This document shows, in pieces, positions 1 to 8,720 of a stretch of 32,938 bases of DNA. Location of the stretch: assembly GCA_003151595.1 (NCBI GenBank), contig PLXW01000073.1:360-33297 (forward strand). Reading direction: 5' to 3'. Position 1 is the stretch's first letter; every line of letters starts with the position of its first letter. The position numbers were made by a program, and so were the translations under genes. The stretch is from Myxococcales bacterium. GTDB lineage: Bacteria > Myxococcota > Polyangia > Polyangiales > Polyangiaceae. The notes beneath the pieces are model-generated. The model did no database searches. It was not told the DNA's origin and saw only the letters and a program-made list of their open reading frames with translations.

Positions 1-1372
1 CATGGACTACACGCTGGCCATCTACGACCAGCCAGCGATGGACGAGCTCTCCATCCGCGCCACGGTCGAGAAGCTGGTGAAGCGCGGGTATCCCGACTTC
101 ATCGCCCACCTACCCATCGACACCAACTTCGCGGTGCGCGGTCTGCTCATCGACAAGCGCTTCGGTCACATCCTGAAGATGGACCGCTACAAGCACGTCC
201 ACAAAGGCTTCCACGGTTTCCGCGAGCTCTCCAAAGACGAGCTGCGCACGCTCTACCACGCGAAGAAGATCCGCCCGGCGACGCCGCGTTACCACTGGAT
301 CGACACGCTCTACGCGCTCAGCGAAGCCACGCTCTACGCCGCGCTCATCGATGCCCTCGAGACGAAGGGGTACGCCGTCGACTACGCGCGCGTCTTCACC
401 GACATCCGCGAGAGCATCGACGAAGCGCACCGCGACGGCACGATCCTCGAAGCGGTGAACTCGGATCTCCCGCGCTTCGTCCACCGCGATCCGGATCTGG
501 CACCCACGCTCCACAAGCTCCGCAGCGCGGGCAAGCGGCTCTTCCTGCTGACGAACTCGCGCGCGACCTACACCGACAAGATGATGAACTACCTGCTCGG
601 TCACGCCATGACCGAGTACCCGTCGTGGAGGAACTTCTTCGACATCGTCATCGTCGCCGCCACCAAGCCCGCCTTCTTCCAGGAGCGCCGCCCGCTGCTC
701 GAGCGCGTGGGCGACAGCGACAAGACCCACGCCGCGAACTTCCCCCTCGAGCGCGGCAAGATCTACGAGGGGGGGAACGTCCACGACCTCGAGCGCGCGC
801 TCGGCGTGCCGGGCGACGAAGTGCTCTACGTCGGCGATCACATTTACGGCGACATCCTCCGCTCCAAGAAGGAGAGCGCGTGGCGCACGGGGATGATCAT
901 CCAGGAGCTCGAGGTCGAGGTCGCGGCGTACGAGTCGCGCAAAGAAGACATCGACATGACCGAACAGTTGGACGAAGCGCGCGAAAAGCACGAAGACGAC
1001 CTTCGCTACCTGCAGGCCCGGTTCAAAGACCTGTCGCGTCAGATCGACCACATCAAAGAGAAGCCGAACGGCGTCCCGCTCGTGGAAATCGAAGGGGAAC
1101 GCGGTCGCGCCAAGCGCGCGCTGGAGCGGGTGCGGGGCAAGCTCCGGAACCTGGAATCGGAGATCGGCGTCATCGAGCGGCGGGTCGACCAGCGCTTCCA
1201 TCCCTATTGGGGGTCGCTCCTCAAAGAGGGGAACGAGCAGTCCAGCTTCGGGGCTCAGGTCGAGGAATACGCGTGTGTTTACACCTCTCGCGTATCGAAT
1301 TTTCTGTCGTACTCACCCCAACAGTATTTTCGCAGCCCACGCGATGTGATGGCGCACGAGATCGGGGCGTAG
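1..1372 (+). CDS. HAD-IG family 5'-nucleotidase, 5' end missing
   Basis: This resembles the HAD-superfamily IG 5'-nucleotidases (cytosolic purine 5'-nucleotidase-like), which remove phosphate from nucleoside monophosphates such as IMP and GMP. The gene enters from the left edge. The first ATG, at base 2, is internal: it encodes the Met of the family's DxD(Y/H)TL motif, so the nucleophile Asp lies just outside the window and the visible protein begins MDYTLAIY. A second HAD motif, GDHIYGDIL, lies near residue 278, where D279 and D284 are the likely Mg-binding acids. Residues around 300-390 are rich in Lys, Glu and Arg and look like a coiled coil, followed by the C-terminal YFRSPRDVMAHE block that I associate with this family. 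It stops at TAG 1370-1372, 28 bases before the next gene. The family call is firm; the substrate is inferred. Confidence 0.9.
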   Translation, partial: MDYTLAIYDQPAMDELSIRATVEKLVKRGYPDFIAHLPIDTNFAVRGLLIDKRFGHILKMDRYKHVHKGFHGFRELSKDELRTLYHAKKIRPATPRYHWIDTLYALSEATLYAALIDALETKGYAVDYARVFTDIRESIDEAHRDGTILEAVNSDLPRFVHRDPDLAPTLHKLRSAGKRLFLLTNSRATYTDKMMNYLLGHAMTEYPSWRNFFDIVIVAATKPAFFQERRPLLERVGDSDKTHAANFPLERGKIYEGGNVHDLERALGVPGDEVLYVGDHIYGDILRSKKESAWRTGMIIQELEVEVAAYESRKEDIDMTEQLDEAREKHEDDLRYLQARFKDLSRQIDHIKEKPNGVPLVEIEGERGRAKRALERVRGKLRNLESEIGVIERRVDQRFHPYWGSLLKEGNEQSSFGAQVEEYACVYTSRVSNFLSYSPQQYFRSPRDVMAHEIGA

Positions 1373-1385
1373 CGCGCCGACTGCG

Positions 1386-1394
1386 TGCTAGGTT
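1386..1394 (+). promoter_or_regulatory. Extended -10 element for the lipoprotein at 1401
   Basis: TGCTAGGTT has the extended -10 form TG-n-TAnnnT. The hexamer ends 7 nt before the ATG at 1401, which would put the transcription start on the A of the start codon. No Shine-Dalgarno sequence is visible, so a leaderless mRNA is likely. Confidence 0.55.
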
Positions 1395-1400
1395 CCGGGA

Positions 1401-2375
1401 ATGCGTGGGGTAGGTTTCGCCGTCGCGACGATGGTCGTGGCGATCGCGGGGTGCGGACTGGCCACTTCCGGTCTGTTCGATCCGTCGAGCACCGTCCCCT
1501 CGCTCGACGGCTCGTCCGCCATCGTGACGCCGACGTTCGACGCCAACGGACCTCCGACGACGAACGACGCCGGACCGCCGCAGAGCGACTCGGGCGACGA
1601 CGCGGGCTCGCCGATCACGCCGCAGGACGCGGCGAGTGACGGGCCGCCGTCGACCGGATCGGATGCATCCTGCGTCGATACGCAAGACGCGGCGACGATC
1701 GCGACGATCACCAGCTGGCCCGCCCCGCCGGCGCCGAAGATCGACGGCGTGCTCTCGGAGTGGCCGTGCGACGGGCGCATCGACTTCAGCGCCACGAACG
1801 CCGCGTACACCAAGCCCTCCACCCACTCCCTGTCAGCGACCGTCCAGGCGCGCTGGGACAAGCAGAACGTCTACCTCGCGGTGCACGTCATCGACTCCAC
1901 CGTCGGCGGCAACGACGCGGTGGACCCGTACAACAACGACTCGGTCGAGGTGTACGTGAGCGGCGATTCGTCGCTCAATGGCGACTACGACGTCACGACC
2001 CATCAGTACATCACCGACTGGAAAGGGCTCGTCGTCGACTACGGCCCTTCGCACGCCGGCGACAACCCCGACACGAAGCCCGCGCACTTCGTGGCCGCGA
2101 GCGTGACGGTGTCGGACGGCTGGACGTTCGAAGCCTCCATCGGATGGCAGGCGCTCTACGGCGCGGGCGGAGCGGTGTTCGCGTCGGGCACGAGCCTCGC
2201 GCTCGATCTCGAGATCAACGACGGCGACGGCACGAGCCAGATCGCCGCGCTGGTGCTCACGCTGGCGCCCGCGCAACCGACGTGCACGTGCGTGCAGAAC
2301 CAGTGTTGCTGCGGAGCGACGAACGACCTCCCATCGTGCGACAGCGCGCGCATCGGACGCGTCACCTTGGAGTGA
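1401..2375 (+). CDS. Lipoprotein with a CBM9-like carbohydrate-binding domain
   Basis: This is a 324-aa predicted lipoprotein of unknown role. A signal peptide ends in the lipobox AIAGC with Cys18 as the lipidation site. Residues 19-100 are a disordered Asp/Ser/Pro/Gly tether. Residues about 112-290 start with PKIDGVLSEW and continue with NVYLAVHVIDSTVGGNDAVD and SVEVYVSGD, which is the layout of the CBM9_1/DOMON-like beta-sandwich seen at the ends of xylanases and in sugar- or haem-binding extracellular proteins. The last 32 residues hold six Cys, including CTC and CCC, which could form disulfides or bind metal. No catalytic domain is present. It probably sits on the outer or periplasmic face and binds a glycan or similar ligand; the ligand cannot be read from the sequence. 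Confidence 0.8.
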   Translation: MRGVGFAVATMVVAIAGCGLATSGLFDPSSTVPSLDGSSAIVTPTFDANGPPTTNDAGPPQSDSGDDAGSPITPQDAASDGPPSTGSDASCVDTQDAATIATITSWPAPPAPKIDGVLSEWPCDGRIDFSATNAAYTKPSTHSLSATVQARWDKQNVYLAVHVIDSTVGGNDAVDPYNNDSVEVYVSGDSSLNGDYDVTTHQYITDWKGLVVDYGPSHAGDNPDTKPAHFVAASVTVSDGWTFEASIGWQALYGAGGAVFASGTSLALDLEINDGDGTSQIAALVLTLAPAQPTCTCVQNQCCCGATNDLPSCDSARIGRVTLE

Positions 2376-2406
2376 TCGCGCAGGTTGCTTCGAACCACGC
2401 GATCCG

Positions 2407-2415
2407 TGGTATCGC
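2407..2415 (+). promoter_or_regulatory. Extended -10 element for truD
   Basis: TGGTATCGC matches TG-n-TAnnnn. The hexamer ends 7 nt before the GTG at 2422, matching the spacing at 1401 and supporting that GTG as the start. Confidence 0.45.
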
Positions 2416-2421
2416 GAGCGC

Positions 2422-3516
2422 GTGCTCCCGCGCGGCGTCATCAAAGAGAAGCCCGAAGACTTCGTCGTCGACGAGATCCCGCTCTACGAGCCGAGCGGCG
2501 AAGGGGAGCACCTCTACGTTCGCTTCACCAAGCGCGGCCTCACCACCGACCAGGTCGTCCGCGCCATCGCGCGCGCGATGAACGTGCACCCGCGTGACGT
2601 CGGCGTCCCGGGGTTGAAAGACAAAGTCGGAGTCACGACGCAGACGATCTCGCTGCCGGTCCCGCCGAGCATGCGGCTCGACCCCTCGTTCGTGGAGCGC
2701 GCGCGATCGCTCGTCCTCGACGGCGTCACGATCCGCGACGTCCGCAAGCACGGGAACAAGCTCCGCACCGGTCACCTCGGCGGGAACATCTTCCAGCTCG
2801 TCGTGCGCGACGTGGAGACCGCGCACGCGCACGAAGCTGTGAGCATCCTGGAGCGCATCGGACGCGAAGGGGCGCCGAACGCCTTCGGCTCGCAGCGCTT
2901 CGGCCGCGAAGGGGACAACGCCGCGCGCGCGCAGTCGTGGCTCCGCGGCGAATGGAGCGGCCCGCGCGACGGACGCGCGCGACGCTTCCTGTGGTCGTCG
3001 CTTCAGTCGGCGATCTTCAACGACGTTCTCCAGCGCCGCATCGCCGACGGCACATGGACGACTCCGCTCGAAGGCGACCTCCTCCAGAAGGAAGACTCCG
3101 GCGGTCTCTTCCTCTGCGCCGACGTTCAGGCGGATCGCGCGCGCGCCGAGCGCGGCGAAGTGTCACCTACGGGACCCTTACCTGGGATGAAGATGCGCGC
3201 GCCCGAAGGGGCCATCGCTGCGCTCGAGCTCGATGTAACGAACAAGTGGCTCGGCGAATCCTTCAATTTCGAGCCCGTTCGTCAGCTCGGCGAAGGGACA
3301 CGCCGCGCTTTGCGCGTGCTGGTGCGCGATATGCGAGTCGAGGTTGATCCGCAAAATGACGGGGAACAACGCTCCAGCGTGCGGGTTTACTTTGTGCTAC
3401 CGAAGGGTGCATACGCGACGACCGTGCTCGAGGCAGCCTTCGCGCTCGACGAGTCACCGCAGGCCGAAGCCGCAGCCGATGCAGCGGCGAGCGAACAAGA
3501 CGAACCGGACCGTTGA
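2422..3516 (+). CDS. truD: tRNA pseudouridine(13) synthase TruD
   Basis: TruD converts uridine 13 of certain tRNAs to pseudouridine in the cytoplasm. The 364-aa length suits the family. The N-terminus IKEKPEDFVVDEIP is the typical TruD opening. The block GVPGLKDKVGVTTQ holds the catalytic Asp67 (within GLKDK), and NAFGSQRFGREGDN is the second conserved signature. The C-terminus ends in an Ala/Glu/Asp-rich tail that is probably disordered. The start is GTG at 2422; no ATG, GTG or TTG lies between it and the upstream gene in this frame, and a -10-like TGGTATCGC sits 7 nt before it. The gap to the lipoprotein gene is 46 bases. I see nothing missing from the active site. Confidence 0.95.
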   Translation: MLPRGVIKEKPEDFVVDEIPLYEPSGEGEHLYVRFTKRGLTTDQVVRAIARAMNVHPRDVGVPGLKDKVGVTTQTISLPVPPSMRLDPSFVERARSLVLDGVTIRDVRKHGNKLRTGHLGGNIFQLVVRDVETAHAHEAVSILERIGREGAPNAFGSQRFGREGDNAARAQSWLRGEWSGPRDGRARRFLWSSLQSAIFNDVLQRRIADGTWTTPLEGDLLQKEDSGGLFLCADVQADRARAERGEVSPTGPLPGMKMRAPEGAIAALELDVTNKWLGESFNFEPVRQLGEGTRRALRVLVRDMRVEVDPQNDGEQRSSVRVYFVLPKGAYATTVLEAAFALDESPQAEAAADAAASEQDEPDR

Positions 3517-3538
3517 GCCGTCTGAAGTGAACCGAGGG

Positions 3539-3544
3539 TATCGA
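3539..3544 (+). promoter_or_regulatory. Candidate -10 box for the exbB-exbD-tonB operon
   Basis: TATCGA ends 9 nt before the ATG at 3553 in the 36-base gap after truD. It lacks the TG extension, so it is weaker than the others. No iron-box-like palindrome was seen beside it. Confidence 0.35.
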
Positions 3545-3552
3545 GACACGCG

Positions 3553-4332
3553 ATGATCGAGCGAATCAAGAGCGCGATGGTGGGCTTGGGGGCCGGATGG
3601 GTCCTCTGGTTGTTGCTGGCGTTGAGTGTCCTCTCGCTTGCGATCATCTTGGAGCGGGCGTGGCTCTTCTGGACGTTGCGCGACGACGTCGAGACGCTCA
3701 TGCGCGAGCTCGGTCGTCTCCTCCGTGCGGGCGACATGGAAGGAGCACGCCGCAGACTCGAGGCATCGCCGAGCGCGGAGGCCGCAGTGGTCGTCGCCGG
3801 AATCGTCGAGTCCGACATGGGCGCCGCAGCTGCTGAGGAAGCGATGGCCGGCGCGAGCGCCCTGCAGCGCCTGAAGCTCGAAAAGCGGCTCGCGTTTCTA
3901 GGAACGCTCGGCAACAACGCACCGTTCATCGGTCTCCTCGGAACCGTCATCGGAATCGTCGGCGCGTTCGAAGAGCTCAGCAAGACGGGCGTCGCCGCGG
4001 CGGGAGCAGCACCCGCGGCCGCATCGCAGCTCGCGCCGCAAGCGGTCATGGCCAACATCTCCGAGGCCCTCGTTGCCACCGCCGTCGGACTCGTCGTCGC
4101 GATCCCGGCGGTTGCCACTTACAACGCCTTCCAGAGGCTCGTGAAGGCGACCCTCTCGAACACCGAGGCGCTCTCGCACGTACTCCTCGCTCACCTGAAG
4201 TCGGATGGAGGCGTGGGCCACAACGTCGAAGCGACCATCGAAGCAGCAGCATCGAAGGCCGACCGTTCGTCGAAGTCACCGGTCGCGCGCGCTGCGCCGC
4301 GGAGGCGTGAGGACGTCGAGGGCGAAAGCTGA
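3553..4332 (+). CDS. exbB: MotA/TolQ/ExbB proton channel family protein
   Basis: This is the channel subunit of an ExbB-ExbD or TolQ-TolR type motor, which uses the proton gradient to drive a TonB/TolA-like partner. The 259-aa protein shows one membrane segment near residues 14-36 (WVLWLLLALSVLSLAIILE), a cytoplasmic helical stretch, then two more: one around GNNAPFIGLLGTVIGIVGAF and one around ALVATAVGLVVAIPAVATYN. The GLLGTVIG and AxxVGLxVAIPA patterns are family hallmarks. The tail is Lys/Ser/Arg rich. It is followed by exbD with overlapping stop and start (TGATG at 4330-4334) and then by a tonB-like gene, so this is one operon. ExbB rather than TolQ is preferred because of the tonB-like neighbour. 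Confidence 0.9.
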   Translation: MIERIKSAMVGLGAGWVLWLLLALSVLSLAIILERAWLFWTLRDDVETLMRELGRLLRAGDMEGARRRLEASPSAEAAVVVAGIVESDMGAAAAEEAMAGASALQRLKLEKRLAFLGTLGNNAPFIGLLGTVIGIVGAFEELSKTGVAAAGAAPAAASQLAPQAVMANISEALVATAVGLVVAIPAVATYNAFQRLVKATLSNTEALSHVLLAHLKSDGGVGHNVEATIEAAASKADRSSKSPVARAAPRRREDVEGES

Positions 4333-4799
4333 TGGCTGGAGGCGCGCAAGATCAGGACGACGGCATCACCGGGATTAACATCACCCCGCTCGTCGACGTT
4401 ACGCTTGTGCTCCTCATCATCTTCATGGTGACCGCCAAGATGATCGTCTCCTCGGGCGTGCCGCTCGATCTGCCGAAGGCCGCCTCCGGAACCGATGTTC
4501 AGACGGTGTTCAGCGTGACGATGGCCGTCGACGGTTCGACCCAAGTCGATGGCAAGCCAGTCGCCAACGACGACGCGGTCATGGCGCTCGCGCAAGCGGC
4601 TCACGACAAGAACTCGGAGCTGCGCGCGGTCATCAAGGCCGACAGCGCGGTCCCGCACGGGCGCGTGATCCACGTGCTCGACATGCTGAAGCAAGGCGGA
4701 GTGTCCAAGATCGCGTTCGGCGTGACGCCCATTTCGCCGATGCTCGCGCCCACCCCCGGCACGGCTCCCGGCACGCCTTCGCCGCGGCCATCGAAGTGA
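4332..4799 (+). CDS. exbD: Biopolymer transporter ExbD/TolR
   Basis: This is the second motor subunit, with a single transmembrane helix and a periplasmic domain. The segment INITPLVDVTLVLLIIFMVT carries Asp22, equivalent to the essential proton-carrying Asp of ExbD/TolR. Residues about 45-135 match the periplasmic fold, including LDLPKA, VDGKPV and an HGRVIHVLDMLKQGGVSKIAFGV stretch. The ATG overlaps the exbB stop by one base, indicating translational coupling. The 155-aa length is normal; the last 15 residues are Pro/Thr/Ser rich. It works with the genes at 3553 and 4804. Confidence 0.92.
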   Translation: MAGGAQDQDDGITGINITPLVDVTLVLLIIFMVTAKMIVSSGVPLDLPKAASGTDVQTVFSVTMAVDGSTQVDGKPVANDDAVMALAQAAHDKNSELRAVIKADSAVPHGRVIHVLDMLKQGGVSKIAFGVTPISPMLAPTPGTAPGTPSPRPSK

Positions 4800-4803
4800 A
4801 GCG

Positions 4804-5634
4804 ATGCCGCGGGAACCGTTCGCCGATGTACTGAGGCTCGGTCGCGAGCAGCACACGTTCGCGGTCGTGATGGCCGTGATGGTCGCGCTGTTCGTACATG
4901 GCACGGCGGCCGCGCGCATCGCCATGATCGACGTGGACCTCCTCAAGTGGACCCACGCGATGCGCCTGTCGATCAACGACAAGCTCGCCGCAACCTACGA
5001 TATCGAGATCGAGAAGCCGACACCCAAGGCCGAGGAGCCTCCGCCGCCGGAGCCGAAAGAAGAACCTAAGGAAGCTCCCCCGAAGGCCCCGCCTCCGAAG
5101 GCGAACGAGCCCCCTCCCCCGCCCCCCGCCGCCGCGCAGGCCGGCAAGGTGTTGATGCAGGAGCCCGACCCGAACACGCCGGTCGACTTCACGAACACGT
5201 TCGTCGTGGGCAACGGCGATCAGTACGCAGGCGGCGTGACGCAAGCGACGGGGACGAGCACGAGCGCGGTGTACAACCGGAACGCGCAGGCGGGCGGGAA
5301 GCCCGGTGGGACGGGGACGAAGCCGTCGCCGGAGGGCGTGGTGGCGGATCGATCGCGCGTCCTCAGCGTGCGGAACACGAACTGGCACTGCGACTTCCCC
5401 CCCGAAGCCGACTCGGAGCAGATCGACGAGATGGTGGTCCCGACCGAAGTGACCGTGAGCGCCGACGGACGCGTATCGAACGCGCGCGCGACGAAAGACC
5501 CGGGCTTCGGCTTCGCGCGTGCCGCTGTGCAGTGCGCGCTCCGGCAGGGCGCATCGACGTTCGACCTCGCGCTCGATCACGACGGCCACGCGGTCCCGGG
5601 CACGCGCGTGTTCAACGTCCACTTCGAGCGGTGA
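4804..5634 (+). CDS. TonB-like energy transducer
   Basis: The 276-aa protein has the TonB architecture. A short cytoplasmic N-terminus is followed by one membrane segment near residues 18-36. Next comes a Pro/Glu/Lys-rich spacer at about 58-115 (KPTPKAEEPPPPEPKEEPKE and a run of prolines). The C-terminal domain has a TonB/TolA-like pattern (VPTEVTVSADGRVSNARATK followed by a Cys-Ala-Leu helix). Two Cys in the C-terminal part could form a disulfide. It starts 4 bases after exbD and ends 1 base before the uracil-DNA glycosylase start. No TonB-dependent receptor is in the window, so the transported substrate is unknown. The class is well supported; strict TonB identity is less certain because the C-terminal domain is divergent. 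Confidence 0.82.
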   Translation: MPREPFADVLRLGREQHTFAVVMAVMVALFVHGTAAARIAMIDVDLLKWTHAMRLSINDKLAATYDIEIEKPTPKAEEPPPPEPKEEPKEAPPKAPPPKANEPPPPPPAAAQAGKVLMQEPDPNTPVDFTNTFVVGNGDQYAGGVTQATGTSTSAVYNRNAQAGGKPGGTGTKPSPEGVVADRSRVLSVRNTNWHCDFPPEADSEQIDEMVVPTEVTVSADGRVSNARATKDPGFGFARAAVQCALRQGASTFDLALDHDGHAVPGTRVFNVHFER

Positions 5635-5635
5635 G

Positions 5636-6544
5636 ATGACGACGACGAACGATCCGCGCGCCGAGCTGGCGACTCTGGCCGCGTCGCTTCGCGCCTACCT
5701 CGAGGTACAGGCGGACACGGGAGCGCACGGGATTCCGAGAGGCGCGAACGTGAACGCGAACGTTTCGCCGCAAGGCGCAGCCCGCGAACCCTCACCCCCC
5801 GCCCCCTCTCCCGCAAGGGGAGAGGGGGAGCCAGATGCGATCTCTCCTCCCCTCTCCCCTCGCGGGAGAGGGGCCGGGGGTGAGGGGACGCGCGTGACCG
5901 CGGCTGAGAGCACGCGCATGGTCGCGGCCGAGACGCCGACGACAACGGTGCAGCCCTCCCCCTCCCGCCTCCCCCTCCTCGCCGCCGAAGTCTCCTCCTG
6001 CACCAAGTGCGTCCTCTCCCAAACGCGCACCCAAACCGTCTTCTCCCGCGGCAACCCCCTCGCCAAGATCGCGATCGTCGGCGAAGCCCCCGGCGCCGAA
6101 GAGGACGCGCAAGGGCTCCCCTTCGTCGGACGCGCGGGCCAGCTCCTCGACAAGATGATCGGCGCGATGGGTCTCGACCCGGAGCGCGACGTCTACGTCT
6201 GCAACATCCTCAAGTGCCGCCCGCCGGGCAACCGCCGCCCGGAGCCCGAAGAGACCGACTCCTGCATCCCGTATCTCCACGAGCAGCTCGCGATCGTGAA
6301 GCCGAAGGTGATCGTCGCCATGGGCAACAGCGCCGTGCAAGCGCTGCTCGGCACGAAGCTCGGCATCACCAAAGTGCGCGGGCAGTGGAAACTCTACAAA
6401 GGCGAGACGCTCGTCATGCCGACCTACCACCCCTCCTATTTGCTTCGCCCCTCACCTCAACAGATCGAGGCGAAGAAGCAGGCGTGGGAGGACTTGCAGG
6501 CCGTGATGAAAGAGCTCGGCCTCGCGCTTCCCGCCAAGAAATAG
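5636..6544 (+). CDS. Uracil-DNA glycosylase, family 4 (Fe-S), with repeat-derived linker
   Basis: This enzyme removes uracil from DNA in base excision repair. Family 4 signatures are present: [20 protein letters not shown] (residues 149-168) with the catalytic region, C122-x2-C125, C194 and C210 as likely 4Fe-4S ligands, and HPS at 265-267 near the C-terminus. The catalytic core begins around residue 110, so the N-terminal 110 residues are extra. Residues 52-84 are encoded entirely by a 99-base palindromic repeat (5789-5887) and read as a Pro/Arg/Gly-rich linker. The ATG at 5636 follows the tonB stop by one base; an upstream in-frame start would overlap tonB and is not chosen. The predicted length is 302 aa. 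Together with the motor genes it forms a tight + strand cluster, although the functional link is unclear. Confidence 0.92.
   Translation: MTTTNDPRAELATLAASLRAYLEVQADTGAHGIPRGANVNANVSPQGAAREPSPPAPSPARGEGEPDAISPPLSPRGRGAGGEGTRVTAAESTRMVAAETPTTTVQPSPSRLPLLAAEVSSCTKCVLSQTRTQTVFSRGNPLAKIAIVGEAPGAEEDAQGLPFVGRAGQLLDKMIGAMGLDPERDVYVCNILKCRPPGNRRPEPEETDSCIPYLHEQLAIVKPKVIVAMGNSAVQALLGTKLGITKVRGQWKLYKGETLVMPTYHPSYLLRPSPQQIEAKKQAWEDLQAVMKELGLALPAKK
5789..5887. repeat. REP-like palindromic repeat doublet inserted in-frame
   Basis: Two GC-rich hairpins lie back to back: a near-perfect one around 5802-5826 and a perfect 10-bp stem (CCCCTCTCCC / GGGAGAGGGG) around 5849-5873. Both are enclosed by outer arms CCCTCACCCCCC at 5789 and GGGGGTGAGGGG ending at 5887, so the element is one large imperfect inverted repeat. 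Its 99-bp length is exactly 33 codons, so the reading frame of the glycosylase gene is kept. The same left arm reappears at the right edge of the window (32922-32938). Its appearance matches mobile REP/MITE-like interspersed repeats in high-GC bacteria. Confidence 0.8.
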
Positions 6545-6579
6545 TCGCGCTGAAACGCGCTGAGACGCAAATGGCTCCT

Positions 6580-6596
6580 GCTCGGCACACCCGAGC
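6580..6596 (+). terminator. Weak terminator-like hairpin after the glycosylase gene
   Basis: GCTCGG-CACAC-CCGAGC forms a 6-bp GC stem 36 bases after the stop at 6544. There is no T-run behind it, so it may be a pause or mRNA-end structure rather than a classical intrinsic terminator. Confidence 0.3.
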
Positions 6597-6628
6597 TTCG
6601 TAGAGTGCGCGCGCTGACATGACTTACC

Positions 6629-6634
6629 GAGGAG
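6629..6634 (+). promoter_or_regulatory. Strong ribosome binding site for the gene at 6642
   Basis: GAGGAG ends 7 nt before the ATG at 6642. This is one of only two clear Shine-Dalgarno sequences in the window and contrasts with the leaderless-type starts of most other genes. Confidence 0.6.
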
Positions 6635-6641
6635 ACGCTCG

Positions 6642-8693
6642 ATGAAGCTCACGCGTGCGTTCACGGGGATTTGTGCGGGTTTCGTCGTCTCGATCGTCGC
6701 GGTCGAAGGGTGCGGCGGGCACTCGGGAAACGGCTTCACGGCCGACGCGGGGCCCATCGGGGTCACGGTCCTGCCGGACGGCGCGATCATCGGTCCCGGT
6801 TTCGGCGACGACGGCTCGGTCTCGCTCTTCAACGACGGCTCGCCCCAGAGCGGCGACGACAGCGGCCACTACGCCGACGCAACGCCCGACGTGAACAACG
6901 ACGGCGCCTGCGTCTCGGGCGACGCGGGCCCTGCGCCCTACGCTCAGCACTGCATCTCCCCCGGCACCGCCAACGAGTGCGACGGCACGACCGACACGAA
7001 GCTCACGGCGAGCGGCATCGCCGCATCGATGCTCAACGGCACGACCGGCAACGGCTTCGACGACGACTGCGACGGGCTCGTCGACGAAGGGTGCAAGTGC
7101 AACAACGCCGGCACTACCAAGGACTGCTACCTCGTGCCGCCGTCGCTCATCGATCCCGGCACCGGCGCGCCCGTCGGTTGGTGCGCCACGAACTCGAAGG
7201 GGTCGCTCGATTGCACCGGCAGCGAGTTCCCGGCGTGGTCGGGGACGTGCCGCGGCGCGCAGCCTCCGTACGCGCACGACATCTGCGCGGCCGGTGACTA
7301 CAACTGCGACGGGCTCGACCAGAACAGCGACGTCGAAGACTGCTCGTGCCACGCCGCCGTCGTGACGTGCCCCACGGCGCCGCTCATCGAAGCGCCGTAC
7401 CCCGACCCGACCAAGATCGGTGCGGTCGACGGATCGAAGTGGGTCGGCGGCGGACAGATCACGCAGACCACCGGGTGGAAATGGACCGTCATCGGCGGCG
7501 ACTGCGACAACATCCTGCCGCACCCGACGTTCGCGATGTACACGAGCACCAACTCCACGACGGCGAACGCGCGCATCGGCACGCGCACGCCCGTCGCGTT
7601 CGAGACGACGACTCCGCCCAGCGAGTACAAGGCGACGGCCAACGCTCCGCTGATCTCGATCCAGGCCTCCACGAGCGACGGCGCGGCGGGAGCCACCATC
7701 TATCCGGCCTTCGGATTGAGCGGCGACTACGTCGTGCAAGGCGAGTTCGACCTCGCGGGTACGCACTACGTCTGCACGCAGCAAGTCCAGGTGCGTGCGC
7801 CCGGCATTCGCGCCGAGCTTTGCTGGGACACGGTCGGCGGCGTGAACGGCGACGCCAAGGGCGCGAACGGGGCGACCGGCGCGAACGACATCGACCTCCA
7901 CCTCGCGCGGCTGCAAGGGATCAGCTGCAGCAAGTACGGATGGGACACCACGTGCTCCGCGGCCAGCGGCAGCAACACGACGTACGAAGACTGCTGGTAC
8001 AACTCCGACTGCGGCTGCCGCGACTACAGCACCGCGGGTCCCGGGTGGGGCTACGCGGACTCGCCCCAGAGCGCGTGCATCGGGTGGGGATCCGAGCGGA
8101 GCCTGCCGAACGGCGTCGACTACACGCAAGGGTGCACGAACCCGCGGCTCGATCGCGACAACGTGACGTGCGATCCGACGGTCGACGATCCGACGAACAC
8201 CGGCGGCGGAGACCTGGGGAGCGTGGGCGGCTTCTGCGGCCCCGAGAACATCAACCTCGACAACCCGAAGAACAACGAACAGTTCGTCATCGGCGCGAAT
8301 CACTACGACACGCACGGCGGCACATCGAAGGCGCACACGCACGTGAACGTCTACTGCAACGGCGCGCGCGTGGTGTCGGTCGGCTACGATCCGCTGACGG
8401 CGACGTCGGCGGGCACCGGGCCGGTCCTCATCACGGCGGGGCAGGAGAGCACCGGCGACTGGTGGGAAGTCGCGACGGTGAAGTGGAACACGGCGAACCC
8501 GCAGGGGTGCGACGTGGCGACGGTGGGCTCGTCGCTCCCGGACACGGCGCGCGACGGGACGTCGAACACCGCGGTGTGCGTCGACTCGGCCATGACCACC
8601 ACTCCGGCGGCGCCGAAGCCGTACAAGAACCACCAGTTCATCGAGTCGAGCGGCGCCATCCCGGGGACCGCCGCCGCCTTCTGCAAGCACTGA
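6642..8693 (+). CDS. Large Cys-rich lipoprotein with MopE-like metal-binding motifs
   Basis: This is a 683-aa predicted secreted lipoprotein. The signal peptide ends at VEGC with Cys24 as the likely lipidation site; the lipobox is slightly unusual because of the Glu. Residues 25-100 are a Gly/Asp-rich tether. NGFDDDCDGLVDEGC at 137-151 and DYNCDGLDQNSDVEDC at 219-234 are the Asp/Cys motifs of the putative metal-binding family related to MopE copper-binding proteins, common in myxobacteria. The remainder is rich in Cys, Asn and Trp, with a beta-sandwich-like central part and an IDLHLARLQG segment around residue 415 that resembles extracellular domains of other myxobacterial surface proteins. 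No enzyme motif was recognised. It is likely a surface metal-binding or structural protein. It ends 27 bases before a convergent protease gene. Confidence 0.8.
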   Translation: MKLTRAFTGICAGFVVSIVAVEGCGGHSGNGFTADAGPIGVTVLPDGAIIGPGFGDDGSVSLFNDGSPQSGDDSGHYADATPDVNNDGACVSGDAGPAPYAQHCISPGTANECDGTTDTKLTASGIAASMLNGTTGNGFDDDCDGLVDEGCKCNNAGTTKDCYLVPPSLIDPGTGAPVGWCATNSKGSLDCTGSEFPAWSGTCRGAQPPYAHDICAAGDYNCDGLDQNSDVEDCSCHAAVVTCPTAPLIEAPYPDPTKIGAVDGSKWVGGGQITQTTGWKWTVIGGDCDNILPHPTFAMYTSTNSTTANARIGTRTPVAFETTTPPSEYKATANAPLISIQASTSDGAAGATIYPAFGLSGDYVVQGEFDLAGTHYVCTQQVQVRAPGIRAELCWDTVGGVNGDAKGANGATGANDIDLHLARLQGISCSKYGWDTTCSAASGSNTTYEDCWYNSDCGCRDYSTAGPGWGYADSPQSACIGWGSERSLPNGVDYTQGCTNPRLDRDNVTCDPTVDDPTNTGGGDLGSVGGFCGPENINLDNPKNNEQFVIGANHYDTHGGTSKAHTHVNVYCNGARVVSVGYDPLTATSAGTGPVLITAGQESTGDWWEVATVKWNTANPQGCDVATVGSSLPDTARDGTSNTAVCVDSAMTTTPAAPKPYKNHQFIESSGAIPGTAAAFCKH

Positions 8694-8720
8694 GCAACGG
8701 CGCGCCGAGACGCGCGCGCG

